In this document: piece after piece, positions 25,949 through 34,962 of the stretch
Position numbering within the stretch: position 1 is the stretch's first letter
How the letters are laid out: each line of letters starts with the position of its first letter
Notes under the pieces: generated by a model
Databases searched by the model: none
What the model saw: only the letters and a program-made list of their open reading frames with translations
Told to the model about the DNA's origin: nothing
Position numbers and translations under genes: made by a program
DNA from: Paenibacillus uliginis N3/975
Lineage (GTDB): Bacteria > Bacillota > Bacilli > Paenibacillales > Paenibacillaceae
Assembly (NCBI RefSeq): GCF_900177425.1
Contig: NZ_LT840184.1
Location: 2,232,238 to 2,296,237 of the forward strand
Length of the DNA: 64,000 nt
Direction of reading: 5' to 3'

Positions 25949-26584
25949 TTGCACGATGTGATGGACATCATGTCATTATTTACAGAAGAAAATCTCGAGT
26001 GGTTTCTGGAGAAATTCAGATCATTCGGACCTTTGCCCGGAATTCTTCTTACCTTTCTAAAGTCGTTTATACCACCGCTACCAACAGCTCTAATTGTAGG
26101 TGTCAACGCTGCGGTATATGGCTTCTGGCCCGGGTTTATATATTCTTGGTTGGGTCTGGTAAGCGGATGCCTGGTTACGTTTCTTGTGGTGCGCAAAATA
26201 TCCAGCTCTCGTTATCTGGATAAATGGGCTTCGAAGCCTAAGGTCCAGAAAGGGATGAGGTGGATTCAGCGTAATGGGTTTAGTTATGTATTTATACTTG
26301 GAATTCTTCCAGTAGGTCCCTTTGTAGCGGTCAACATGGCCGCAGGCATAGCAAGGATGCATATTCAATCTTATTTACTTGCTGTTACTTTAGGCAAGGG
26401 TATCATGGTGTTTAGTGTATCCTTTGTAGGAGCTAACTTTGCAGACTTTTTGGAGCAACCGCTTTTGTTACTCGGTGTACTCGCCGTTGTAATCGTGCTT
26501 CTATGGCTTAGCAGGAAAGTAGAGGCTTATATACTCAGAGGCAGTGATGAACTACACAAGACTGCAGAGGTTTCAAGTGATTAA
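25949..26584 (+). CDS. TVP38/TMEM64 (DedA-superfamily) membrane protein
   Basis: 211 residues with about five to six spans. The SNARE-associated/VTT motif is present: LPGILLTFLKSFIPPLPTAL, then GFWPGFIYSWLGLVSGCLVTF, and GFSYVFILGILPVGPFVAVNMAAGI. The family handles lipid scrambling or translocation in membranes. The start is TTG at 25949 (GGGTGA upstream) or ATG at 25961; both leave the domain intact. A small membrane protein follows 37 bases later. Confidence 0.88.
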   Translation: MHDVMDIMSLFTEENLEWFLEKFRSFGPLPGILLTFLKSFIPPLPTALIVGVNAAVYGFWPGFIYSWLGLVSGCLVTFLVVRKISSSRYLDKWASKPKVQKGMRWIQRNGFSYVFILGILPVGPFVAVNMAAGIARMHIQSYLLAVTLGKGIMVFSVSFVGANFADFLEQPLLLLGVLAVVIVLLWLSRKVEAYILRGSDELHKTAEVSSD

Positions 26585-26621
26585 GGAGACCCAAATTGTT
26601 CCGATGTGAAAGGAGCAAATG

Positions 26622-26945
26622 ATGACGAAACTATGGAGTGCATCTCTCGAAATGGTGCGAATGATGATTATGATGTTCATCGTTGTAGCGCTTCTCGGGG
26701 AAGTAGAGCAGCGAATTAGTTCAACGTTAATCCAATGGCAGGATTTTTATGGACTTTTTTTGCTTGCGGGGAATTTACTTTTGTTTTTCGTTGTATATCG
26801 TAATAAACTGCAATTTCATGGTTGGTATCGTTCATCAGAGACACAGCGAAAACTGTCTGGTAAAGTGACCCGAGGTTGTATAACGGTTGCAATCGTATTG
26901 ATTCTGACACCGGTCGTCTTATCAGGAATTCGTACTGTATTTTAG
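26622..26945 (+). CDS. Small hypothetical membrane protein
   Basis: 107 residues with three predicted spans (MVRMMIMMFIVVALLG, FYGLFLLAGNLLLFFVVY, GCITVAIVLILTPVVLSGI) separated by a basic loop (SSETQRKLSGKVTRG). No family recognised. AAGGAG ends 6 bases before the ATG at 26622 (another ATG abuts at 26619). It sits between the TVP38 gene and a 31-codon membrane ORF, all ending at one strong terminator, so the three form a membrane-protein operon. Confidence 0.75.
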   Translation: MTKLWSASLEMVRMMIMMFIVVALLGEVEQRISSTLIQWQDFYGLFLLAGNLLLFFVVYRNKLQFHGWYRSSETQRKLSGKVTRGCITVAIVLILTPVVLSGIRTVF

Positions 26946-26956
26946 CAGGTGGTATT

Positions 26957-27052
26957 TTGTTTAAAAATTCTTTTATTCGAGACACGAAAATTTTAATATG
27001 CGCTGTACTCTTAACCGTAATCTATGTAATGATCATGCCAGAAAACAGCTAA
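26957..27052 (+). CDS. 31-residue membrane peptide
   Basis: From a TTG start: MFKNSFIRDTKILICAVLLT..., one hydrophobic span (ILICAVLLTVIYVMIM) with a basic N-side and the acidic end PENS. GCAGGTGG lies 5-8 bases upstream. It begins 12 bases after the preceding membrane gene, and its stop codon forms the first bases of the terminator stem. Small enough to be missed by gene finders. No homologue recognised. Confidence 0.6.
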   Translation: MFKNSFIRDTKILICAVLLTVIYVMIMPENS

Positions 27053-27092
27053 GAACCATCTCTCATACAACTGTGTGAGAGATGGTTCTTTT
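27051..27092. terminator. Strong bidirectional terminator
   Basis: AAGAACCATCTCTCA pairs with TGAGAGATGGTTCTT; T-rich on the + side. It separates the rightward membrane genes from the leftward cotH. Confidence 0.9.
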
Positions 27093-27108
27093 ATATTTTC
27101 ATATCCGA

Positions 27109-28995
27109 TTATAGCCGTTTGCGTTTGTAGAGCGTGACGAACACACAGGATAAAAGAAGTACGACAATTGCGATTCCTGTATAAAGTGCTTCGCGATCGC
27201 TGCCCTGCTGCTGAGTTCCTTCGCGGCCGAAACCATCCGGTTTAAAGCCACCGCCGCCTAGGCCCCCCGGCATCTGTCCGCCCATTTGACCGTTGTTCAT
27301 TCCACCGTCAAATCCACCTTGACGATTGTTCTGTTGTCCGTTTTGAGGAGTTTCAGTTTGAGTATCAGCAGTATTAGGTGTATTCGCTGCATTTGGATCA
27401 ACATTGCTGTCCGCAGCATTGCTTGTATTGTTATCTTCGGGTATTTGCGGTGTAGCATTGCTTGTATTGTTACCTTCGGGTACCTGTGGCGCAGCATCGG
27501 CTGGCATATCTCCAGGCATATCACCTGGTGGAGTAGGAGGTGTTGCCTGTCCATTAGCAGTATCGGGCGCTTCATTCATTATTGACTCACCGTCAGCGCC
27601 AGCAGCATCTTCCGTATTGGTATTGGTGTTGCCGACATCATCTTTACCCTCATTCTCTCGGCCCATGCCGCGGTTTCCTCCGCCGCCAGGTCCCATACCG
27701 CCACCGCTTCCGCTACCGTCACCTGAAGAAGGGCTCGTGCCATCCAATTGTTTTGTAATGTTCTCCACATTGGTTGCTGCAAAGGAGGTAAGTGTAGGTA
27801 GAGATTTTTCATACTCTTCGTAGGAAAAGAAAGGTCTGGGATCGTTCTTCACATGGGTAGAGATCAGCTCTTGAAGTTCCTCTACTCTGGCTGTGAAATT
27901 TTCCTCCTTCAGATACCCATTCATCATATCACTGAGAATCTGATGATACTTTTCCTTGTACTCATCGACTTCCAACAGCTTGGCGATAAGCGGTCGCTCG
28001 GCAAGAGCTCCTTGTGTGGGTTCATCAATCAGCAGATTTGAGCCTCCCAAACCACCAAATGCCATGTTGTAATCCCAAGGTAGGACATTAAAAATTCCAT
28101 TATCTTCATACAAATAGTAATTTTGTTTATTGGAACCCAGGTAACTGTCCATATTGGAAGCTGCCACGTTGAGAGCCACATATTTCAGCACATTATCTAC
28201 ATTTAATACTTTTTCATAATCCGATCCGTTGTTAAGCTCATCCAGCATATTGATCAATAGTTTATCATTGGATTTTTTGGATTTCTTGACGAGTCCGCTG
28301 TAGGAGTCAGGATCATTTCCAAGCCACATTAGATCAGTGCCGGAACCCATCATTTCAGCTTTGTACAGTGCACCGGTCGTGGTGTCGAAATTCCGAGCCA
28401 GATAAGCTTCATCAATCTGCTCGATCGCCAGATAAAATCCCCAGAGCTCGTCATTAACATATACATTGACATAGGAGAAACCAGGTGTCGGGAGCCCAAC
28501 GGACTCTGCCAGTTCATACGTTAAGAACTCACGCATATACGAAGCATCACTGTAGTTGTTGTTCAGATTGATTTTGCTGATACCATTCAATTGCTGATTA
28601 ATATATTCGTCAAAAGAAATCTTGAAGCTGTATCGATCGGAGTCTGAATTTACGACGCTTCGCAGGCTCAGATTACCTTTGGTACGAATGCCGACATGAT
28701 CAAACTGCTGACCGTTATAGTTAACGGATGCTTCTTTAAATTCCTCGTCGCTGGCATTATCCAGCATGTCCTGAAAATCAGCTTCATCCAGCGTGATTTT
28801 CACATCAATTACTTTGTCTTTCGGGAACACTTCCTCTTTAGCGGCAAGTTCCTTCTCGGAAAGAGTGTTTGTTGTTCCATCTGCAGTTGATTCCGCTGTA
28901 TCCGAAGTGCTGTTCGTAAGCTCACATCCTGTTACGCCAAACAGAAGCAGCAGGCAACAGAAGCACAGGAGAATCGGTTCAAGCTTTGATCTCAT
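27109..28995 (-). CDS. cotH: CotH-kinase-family lipoprotein with low-complexity C-terminus
   Basis: 628 residues. The signal ends in the lipobox FGVTGC (near residue 23), giving a surface lipoprotein. Residues 50-400 are the CotH protein-kinase-like fold: VGIRTKGNLSLRSV, FKISFDEYI, LNNNYSDASYMREFLTYEL, NVYVNDELWGFYLAIEQID and NYYLYEDNGIFNVLPWDYN. After residue 420 comes a Gly/Asn/Pro-rich region with a duplicated NNTSNATPQIPE-like unit, then a C-terminal span (IAIVVLLLSCVFVTLYKRKR). CotH kinases phosphorylate spore-coat or extracellular proteins. It is last in a leftward cluster with DUF4956 and VTC genes. The start at 28995 has AGGTGG upstream. Confidence 0.9.
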   Translation of the reverse strand: MRSKLEPILLCFCCLLLLFGVTGCELTNSTSDTAESTADGTTNTLSEKELAAKEEVFPKDKVIDVKITLDEADFQDMLDNASDEEFKEASVNYNGQQFDHVGIRTKGNLSLRSVVNSDSDRYSFKISFDEYINQQLNGISKINLNNNYSDASYMREFLTYELAESVGLPTPGFSYVNVYVNDELWGFYLAIEQIDEAYLARNFDTTTGALYKAEMMGSGTDLMWLGNDPDSYSGLVKKSKKSNDKLLINMLDELNNGSDYEKVLNVDNVLKYVALNVAASNMDSYLGSNKQNYYLYEDNGIFNVLPWDYNMAFGGLGGSNLLIDEPTQGALAERPLIAKLLEVDEYKEKYHQILSDMMNGYLKEENFTARVEELQELISTHVKNDPRPFFSYEEYEKSLPTLTSFAATNVENITKQLDGTSPSSGDGSGSGGGMGPGGGGNRGMGRENEGKDDVGNTNTNTEDAAGADGESIMNEAPDTANGQATPPTPPGDMPGDMPADAAPQVPEGNNTSNATPQIPEDNNTSNAADSNVDPNAANTPNTADTQTETPQNGQQNNRQGGFDGGMNNGQMGGQMPGGLGGGGFKPDGFGREGTQQQGSDREALYTGIAIVVLLLSCVFVTLYKRKRL

Positions 28996-29014
28996 CTTCC
29001 TGACACCACCTGTC

Positions 29015-29716
29015 TTAGGATACATAGTCTCCGTTATAGCTAATCAGCACTGCATTCTTAACGCCATGCATCTCAGAAATTTGATTCACAAACCGGCCTT
29101 CTTCGTCTTGAAGACGAACTTCGAGTGTTAATTCAATGTTTCCTGGGGTTACGGTTTTTTGCTTCACGTTATAACGTTTGACCACGCTCGTGATTGTCTT
29201 ATGAATCTCCTGTTCACTGGAATCATTGTCACAGTTAATAACGAGAAGGTACGGGGTATCAACAGTTGCTTTCTTAATGAAGAAGAACAGGATTAACCCA
29301 ATGATGACAGAACTTAATACAGCCAATGTGTAGAAACCTGCGCCTGTAACAATACCGGCCGCAGCAGCCCAGAACAGAAAGATGAGGTCAGTTGGATCTT
29401 TGATCGGTGTTCTAAACCGGACAATGGATAACGCGCCGACCATACCGAGTGACAAGACGAGGTTAGAGTTGATTGCAATAATGACCGTGGCTGTAATCAT
29501 CGTCATACCGATCAACGAAACGTTAAAACTTTTAGAATACAAAACTCCGCTGAATACCCGCTTATATAAAAGATAGATGAAGAGGGCTATAACAAAAGCG
29601 ATACCAAGTGTAATTAGAATTTTGGAAATGCTGATGTCGGAAACGAAATTTTCCATAACTGATTTTTTAATAATATCCGAGAAATTGGTTGATTCATTGG
29701 TCGTTGTGGTGTTCAT
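29015..29716 (-). CDS. DUF4956 membrane protein
   Basis: 233 residues. Four spans in the first 140 residues (ILITLGIAFVIALFIYLLY, LIGMTMITATVIIAINSNLV, LSLGMVGALSIVRFRTPIKD, GIVTGAGFYTLAVLSSVII) and a cytosolic ferredoxin-like domain after them. SLGMVGALSIVRFRTPIKDP is the DUF4956 signature. Genes of this type are repeatedly found between VTC-type polyphosphate polymerase and CotH genes; the function is unknown. It lies 3 bases after the VTC gene and ends 19 bases before the preferred cotH start. Confidence 0.9.
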   Translation of the reverse strand: MNTTTTNESTNFSDIIKKSVMENFVSDISISKILITLGIAFVIALFIYLLYKRVFSGVLYSKSFNVSLIGMTMITATVIIAINSNLVLSLGMVGALSIVRFRTPIKDPTDLIFLFWAAAAGIVTGAGFYTLAVLSSVIIGLILFFFIKKATVDTPYLLVINCDNDSSEQEIHKTITSVVKRYNVKQKTVTPGNIELTLEVRLQDEEGRFVNQISEMHGVKNAVLISYNGDYVS

Positions 29717-29719
29717 GAA

Positions 29720-30433
29720 TTAATAATCCTCCCAAGAGTTATATTTTAGAAATTTACGGCACATGACGTACTTGCTTGCGGATTGTCTGTTCAAGCCTTC
29801 CAGCTGAAGTGCCGCTTTAATATATTCCGGTATATATTCGTCGTATTTAACTTCCATAATAATGAGATTCTCATCAATCGCCCGGACAGGATCCAGATTT
29901 TTGTTAAACAGTTCAGTGGAGTGCCGACCACTCCGCAGTTCTTTATCGAACGTGATCCTCACGTTTCCGTGATGACAGACATAAGGTTCGCGAACATAGT
30001 CAACAATGACCTTTGGACGCAGCAGATTGTGTTTCATTTCATGATAAAGCTCCATTAAGAGAGGCTTGTCCGGAATGTTTAGTCCTTCGAACCGGCCTAC
30101 CATGATCTCATCGGTCATTTCCCTCGTAAGAGGTTCTTTTACCTTGGCAATATAGTCTCTGAACTTGATCTTCTTTTCGAAATGAATCGTGGTGTCCTCA
30201 ATATTGTAGATTCGGATACGATATTTCACCCGGTCTCTAATACCGCCCAGCTTCTCATGAAGGGCCTTGTTGTTAATATCATCAAAATATAAGCTGCGGA
30301 TATGATATTCGCCTGAAGAACTTGCATGCTCATCACGTGACACCAGATTTCTCAGCCGTGTAGAAATAATCTGATACTGGTGCTGGTTCACAAAAAATTT
30401 CAGCTCATGTCGATATTTCAACGTTGAATTCAT
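29720..30433 (-). CDS. VTC-domain polyphosphate polymerase-like protein
   Basis: 237 residues. YRHELKFFVNQHQY, YHIRSLYFDD, DRVKYRIRIYN and FEKKIKFRDYIAKVKEPL give the basic tunnel residues of the VTC/CYTH fold; LIIMEVKYDEYIPEYI supplies the acidic metal ligands and SKYVMCRKFL ends the domain. Yeast Vtc4 makes polyphosphate from ATP; bacterial stand-alone VTC proteins of this size are only inferred to do so. It is first in the leftward VTC-DUF4956-cotH operon. AGAGGTG precedes the ATG. Confidence 0.9.
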   Translation of the reverse strand: MNSTLKYRHELKFFVNQHQYQIISTRLRNLVSRDEHASSSGEYHIRSLYFDDINNKALHEKLGGIRDRVKYRIRIYNIEDTTIHFEKKIKFRDYIAKVKEPLTREMTDEIMVGRFEGLNIPDKPLLMELYHEMKHNLLRPKVIVDYVREPYVCHHGNVRITFDKELRSGRHSTELFNKNLDPVRAIDENLIIMEVKYDEYIPEYIKAALQLEGLNRQSASKYVMCRKFLKYNSWEDY

Positions 30434-30610
30434 TTCACACCTCTTTTCTAAAAAAAATTACACAATTGGTTCCTCCGCCGGAACCTTGGTGTCTGGGTAT
30501 GAAATTCATACTACCAACCATTCCTGATTCCTTTCTTAAGAACAACTGAAAGAAAACTGAAAGTTAACACAACGAAAACAATGCAAATATAAAATATATA
30601 TTTATGTTTA

Positions 30611-30639
30611 TTGACGGAGGTAAAAATTGGAATTAAACT
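30611..30639 (+). promoter_or_regulatory. Promoter of the M28 peptidase gene
   Basis: TTGACG, 17 bases, TAAACT, 60 bases before the start. Confidence 0.5.
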
Positions 30640-30698
30640 ATGGGGGGCTGACACCATTAGGTGAAAGTAACTTCATATATAGGAAGTAGGGTGCCGAA

Positions 30699-32447
30699 AT
30701 GGAGATTATTACGAGAAAACAGCCACAAAAAGGTCGTCCATTTGTTCTTACACTCATTGTAGCTGGAACTTTAATACTGGCAGTTTTTCTGATTTTATGG
30801 TCAGAGAGACCGCCTCAAGCCAAGAGTGAAGTAGCCTCTGATTTAGTCTTCTCGTCAGAGCGGGCGATGCGTCACGTAGAAAATATCGCGCAGTACCCTC
30901 ACCCTTCGGGAACTCTTGCCATTAACGGTGTCAGAGTGTATTTAAGGGAGCAAATGGAACAACTCGAATTGAATCCAGAACTGCAGGAGTTCAATGGCCG
31001 ATTAAAGACGAAACATTTTGATGCAGATATTGAGCTTACGAACATCTTGGGAGTGATAAAAGGCTCTGGTAACGGCAAACCGCTGCTGCTCATGTCGCAC
31101 TATGATTCTGTACCTACGGGTCCGGGAGCGAACGATGCTTCTGTGAGTGTTGCATCGCTTCTAGAGACTGCGAGAGCTTTACAAGCCGGTCCTAAGCTTC
31201 AGAATGACATATGGATCTTGCTGACGGATGGGGAAGAGAGGGGGCTGCTAGGTGCCGAGGTATTTTTTCGAGATCCGAAACACCAGGAGACTATTGGAAT
31301 GGTCGCTAATTTTGAGGCCAGAGGCTCCAAAGGCTCATCCTTTATGTTCCAGACCAGCGAAGGAAACGGTCGTCTAATTGAAGAGTATAGTAAGGCTGTT
31401 ACGAATCCGGTTAGCAATTCACTTCTGGTGGATCTTTATAAGAAGCTGCCGAATGATACAGATTTGACGGTTGCCCTGGAGAATGGACTGCCGGGATTAA
31501 ATTTCGCTTATGGAGATGGTTGGGTTGCTTATCACACACCGATGGACAATGTTGATAATGTCTCTTTGCAGACGATGCAGCATCAAGGGGAGAACGCGTT
31601 GGCCATTGCCAAGCACTTCGGTAATTTAGACTTGTCCAATCTGGAATCCGAAAACCGGATATATTTCAATATGTTTGGGATTTTGATTCATTACCCTGCT
31701 TCGTGGAGTGTACTTATTTCCGTTATTTTTGCAGGAATATGGCTGTTCTTTGTTATTTATTTTGTACGTAAATCACTGGTTACTTTGAAGGGATCGTTGC
31801 TTGGACTTCTGATAACACTGGGTTCCATGCTTCTTTCTATTGGACTTTCCTACGGATTATGGCAGCTCATATTTGCGGGCTGGGCGCATAAAGTGACCAT
31901 GTTCTCTGGGGCAACGTATGATGCCATTCTTTATAATGTTTGTTTTGCGTTAGTTGCTCTGATCGTGAATGTTGTGTTATTCCGTTTGGTGATCAGGAAA
32001 GTCAACGAGGTGGATATGATGCTTAGCGGTATGTGTCTGTTCCTTCTGCTTCTTATCGGATCAACATGGATGCTGCCGGGTGCGAGTTATTTATTCACTA
32101 TACCGCTGTTAGCTCATTTTATTGCGCTGACTTGGGCAATTTGGTCTCGTAAACCGATGGAAATCGTAAATCACCCGGTAGTTATCTTAGGTACGCTTCT
32201 TATCCCAGTTCTCATGTTTACATCATTTTTCTATATCCTGTTTATCATGATGCCTCCAAGTATTAGCCTGTTCAGCTCGGCGATCGCGTCTCTGATCCTT
32301 GCATTTTCTTACCCTGCTATGAAGTTGTTAGCACAATCTTGGCGCTTGGTTCTGCCGGCAGCGATGCTAGCCATTGTTCTGCTTCTTGCCTTTGGATGGG
32401 ATCAAGCCGAGCCTAGTCCGGAGCGTCCGGTATACACGGCAAGATGA
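30699..32447 (+). CDS. M28-family metallopeptidase with membrane C-terminus
   Basis: 582 residues. After an N-terminal anchor (FVLTLIVAGTLILAVFLIL), the M28 domain faces outward with di-zinc ligands in order: MSHYDSVPTG (His), NDASVSV (Asp), TDGEERGLLG (Glu-Glu), and YHTPMDNVD (His). From residue 330 there are about seven membrane spans. The layout resembles the ER/vacuolar membrane M28 peptidases of eukaryotes and a set of Bacillales aminopeptidases. After its TGA (then TAG) the same frame stays open for about 43 codons. Confidence 0.88.
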   Translation: MEIITRKQPQKGRPFVLTLIVAGTLILAVFLILWSERPPQAKSEVASDLVFSSERAMRHVENIAQYPHPSGTLAINGVRVYLREQMEQLELNPELQEFNGRLKTKHFDADIELTNILGVIKGSGNGKPLLLMSHYDSVPTGPGANDASVSVASLLETARALQAGPKLQNDIWILLTDGEERGLLGAEVFFRDPKHQETIGMVANFEARGSKGSSFMFQTSEGNGRLIEEYSKAVTNPVSNSLLVDLYKKLPNDTDLTVALENGLPGLNFAYGDGWVAYHTPMDNVDNVSLQTMQHQGENALAIAKHFGNLDLSNLESENRIYFNMFGILIHYPASWSVLISVIFAGIWLFFVIYFVRKSLVTLKGSLLGLLITLGSMLLSIGLSYGLWQLIFAGWAHKVTMFSGATYDAILYNVCFALVALIVNVVLFRLVIRKVNEVDMMLSGMCLFLLLLIGSTWMLPGASYLFTIPLLAHFIALTWAIWSRKPMEIVNHPVVILGTLLIPVLMFTSFFYILFIMMPPSISLFSSAIASLILAFSYPAMKLLAQSWRLVLPAAMLAIVLLLAFGWDQAEPSPERPVYTAR

Positions 32448-32583
32448 TGGTAGGTTGAAGAAATTGATCGAAATGAAGAAATCCATAGGAGCACCGGAGT
32501 ACACGAAAACGACGATTTGGATCTTAGCGAGAGGAAAAAATTTGAGGTTAAAGTCCACCGTCTTGCTACCGGACAGACGAAAT

Positions 32584-32611
32584 AAGCGGAATGGCTCAGG
32601 CCATTCCGCTT
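32584..32611. terminator. Terminator between convergent M28 and MFS genes
   Basis: AAGCGGAATGG and CCATTCCGCTT, an 11-bp perfect stem with a 6-base loop. Confidence 0.8.
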
Positions 32612-32623
32612 GTTGACTTATAG

Positions 32624-33898
32624 TTAAAGAGCTGATGGAAGCGTAGATACGCCCCGTTTCTTTCGTTCTCTGAACATCCGGTAGTAGAGCAGTGACGAGG
32701 CCACATAGAGTGTGCCGGTGATACAAAATGTAATGGCATACCCCCAATAGCTTCCATAATTCGTAACCAGCATAGCTTGTACAGGCCCCATCGTTGCCCA
32801 ACCGAGCATAAATGCTGTCTGTGTAAATGAATTAGCGATACCTCTTCGATGGTCAGGAACCCGGTCAATCAGAATGGAAGATTGAATCGGGTTGGCAGCA
32901 TTCATGAGCGCCTGACGGAATAGGAAGCCGATGGCAGCGACGCCAAAAATATTCGTAAAACCCGTAAGCAGCAGAAACGGCAAGGAAAGAATCTGAAAGC
33001 TGACTACGGCCCGTACGGCACCGACCTTGTTAACAAGGAATGGACCGATCAACATAGACACGATAGTCATAACTTGTCCGAGTGAGATAAGAATCCCTAC
33101 GGCAGATAAGGATACGGAGAACCGGTTCGTGAAGTACAGATTCAGATACGGAACGACCAGACCTGAACCTAATCCAATGAGAAGCTGTGCGAATGCAAAT
33201 TGTCCGATAATCTTGAAGTCGGAACGGGCGCTCCCTGGCTGTGTTTCCCCAGTTATAATTGCTGGCTCAGGTACAACAGCTTCTTGTAATTTGGAATCGG
33301 TCGTAAATAACAGTGGAATAAAGGCAGCAAAAGTAGAAGCTCCCCCGATCATCAACACGATTTTTAGACTTTGTACATGATCTGCACCGAACAGCTGTAT
33401 AAAATCCGCTAAAAAACCGCCGCCCATCCCTCCCAGCACTTGCGCAGCGAGGACGAGCGAAGCATGATAGCTAAATATACGCATGCGGGCAGATTTTGCT
33501 GTATTCTCGGCAAGAAATGGAATTGCCAATACTTGAAAAAAGGAAGAAAAGAGTCCTGTAAACACTGCAAGACTAAGCAAACTCAATTCAGATTCCAACA
33601 GTGACCTGGCCATAAGGGCGATACCACTTAATAAGGAGCCCATCACCAGGATTTTTTTGCGGCTGCCGCGGTCACCTAAAAATCCGATTGGAATGAACAT
33701 GAGGGCGGTCGCTAGAGACTGGACACTCACGACGGTTCCATTCATCGAATCCGCATAACCTAAACCTTTTATGTATAGATTGTATAGGACGCCGAACATG
33801 CCTGTACCAATCTGGTAAAGTACGTTGGCTAGAAAGAAGAGTTTTATATTACGTGGCCATTCACTCCACTCTTTTGCCGTCTGTTGTATTAATCGCAT
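32624..33898 (-). CDS. MFS transporter
   Basis: 424 residues, twelve spans. NIKLFFLANVLYQIGTGMFG and FIPIGFLGDRGSRKKILVMG give the typical loop 2-3 motif (GxLxDRxSRKK). No substrate clue. The ATG at 33898 lies 7 bases after AGGAGG, which settles the start over an upstream TTG. It is divergent from the DUF2087 regulator. Confidence 0.88.
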   Translation of the reverse strand: MRLIQQTAKEWSEWPRNIKLFFLANVLYQIGTGMFGVLYNLYIKGLGYADSMNGTVVSVQSLATALMFIPIGFLGDRGSRKKILVMGSLLSGIALMARSLLESELSLLSLAVFTGLFSSFFQVLAIPFLAENTAKSARMRIFSYHASLVLAAQVLGGMGGGFLADFIQLFGADHVQSLKIVLMIGGASTFAAFIPLLFTTDSKLQEAVVPEPAIITGETQPGSARSDFKIIGQFAFAQLLIGLGSGLVVPYLNLYFTNRFSVSLSAVGILISLGQVMTIVSMLIGPFLVNKVGAVRAVVSFQILSLPFLLLTGFTNIFGVAAIGFLFRQALMNAANPIQSSILIDRVPDHRRGIANSFTQTAFMLGWATMGPVQAMLVTNYGSYWGYAITFCITGTLYVASSLLYYRMFRERKKRGVSTLPSAL

Positions 33899-33947
33899 GT
33901 AGGTACCTCCTATTCTCAGCAGCAACTTCTCTATTCTATCAGGTTAC

Positions 33948-34013
33948 ATGTTGCTCAGAAAGGATAATGTTTCTAAAAGTTGGATATTTATTAGATTTTT
34001 AATTAACCTATAG
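33948..34013 (+). other. Possible 21-codon ORF ending at a stem-loop
   Basis: ATG to TAG encodes MLLRKDNVSKSWIFIRFLIN plus one residue. The stop falls on the first bases of the AGAGAAGCCCT hairpin. The ribosome site is weak (CAGG), so this may be chance. Confidence 0.2.
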
Positions 34014-34045
34014 AGAAGCCCTCCCAATTGCGGAAGGGCTTCTCT
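34012..34045. other. Stem-loop between divergent genes
   Basis: AGAGAAGCCCT pairs with AGGGCTTCTCT. Only a mixed T-run follows (TAGATTTCT), so termination is uncertain. Confidence 0.5.
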
Positions 34046-34177
34046 TAGATTTCTCTACGTTCAGTTATTAGAGACCCCGAAATAATAAGAAACTACAATC
34101 GTGTTTGAATGAATTGTTATAGACATAATTATATTTTGTCTATATAATTATCATCAGAGAAGGAAGGTGTCAGTTAG

Positions 34178-34933
34178 ATGGAACTTCAAGATCGTTTTTG
34201 GAATGCTACAATTGAAGAATTAAAACAAGGTTTTTTTGAGGAAGATCATGGATGGGTGTGTTTGTTATGCGGCCGAGAGATTGAAAAGGGACTCATTTAT
34301 CCGGACGACGGTCTTCTCTATGAGCCAAAGCGATATATTGCCTTGCATGTGGAGCGTGAACATGGCTCTGTGTTTCAATATCTGACCGGCCTAGACAAGA
34401 AACTGACCGGCCTGACAGATCACCAAAGTCGTCTGCTGCAATTGTTCTATCAGGGAAAAAGCGATGCTGAGGTCCAAATGGAAACAGGAATCGGAAGCGC
34501 ATCAACGATTCGGAACCACCGGTTTGCGTTGAAAGAGAAAGAACGTCAAGCCAAAGTTTTGTTAACATTAATGGAGCTGTTAAAGGAAAAAGATGCTCAC
34601 GCGCCTTCTTTTGTGCCTTTGCACAAAAGTGCCAAAATGGTGGATGAAAGATACAATGTAACGGAAGAAGAGCGGGTGGAAATTTTGACTAAATTGTTCC
34701 CGTCAGGTACGGACGGGAAGCTGACGAAGTTTAAACTGAAGGAAAAGCAGCGTTATGTTGTTCTACGTGAAATAGCGACCCGGTTCCAGCCTGAGAAAAC
34801 CTATACAGAAACGGAAGTTAATGAGATTTTAAAGGGTGTTTATGACGATTATGTTACCGTGCGGCGGTTTTTGATTGAATACGGCTTTATCGACCGTGAA
34901 CCAGACGGTAGCAAGTATTGGCTCATTTCATAA
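34178..34933 (+). CDS. DUF2087-domain transcription regulator-like protein
   Basis: 251 residues. The N-terminus has a zinc-finger-like arrangement, CLLCG...YIALHVEREHG (C-x2-C and H-x4-H). Then a helix-turn-helix like LuxR/sigma region 4 (LTDHQSRLLQLFYQGKSDAE, TGIGSASTIRNHRFALKEKE). The C-terminal DUF2087 domain runs from about residue 170: VEILTKLFPSGTDGKLTKFK, KQRYVVLREIATRF, VNEILKGVYDDYVTVRRFLI, GFIDREPDGSKYWL. Known only as a putative regulator family. It is followed 29 bases later by a GIY-YIG gene, a recurring pair. Confidence 0.88.
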   Translation: MELQDRFWNATIEELKQGFFEEDHGWVCLLCGREIEKGLIYPDDGLLYEPKRYIALHVEREHGSVFQYLTGLDKKLTGLTDHQSRLLQLFYQGKSDAEVQMETGIGSASTIRNHRFALKEKERQAKVLLTLMELLKEKDAHAPSFVPLHKSAKMVDERYNVTEEERVEILTKLFPSGTDGKLTKFKLKEKQRYVVLREIATRFQPEKTYTETEVNEILKGVYDDYVTVRRFLIEYGFIDREPDGSKYWLIS

Positions 34934-34962
34934 CTCTTTATGATGAGGAGGAAGTTAGAATT

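Noticed and set aside
32374..32616. 80-codon ORF over the end of the M28 gene
   Set aside because: Out of frame with M28 and continues through the terminator stem.
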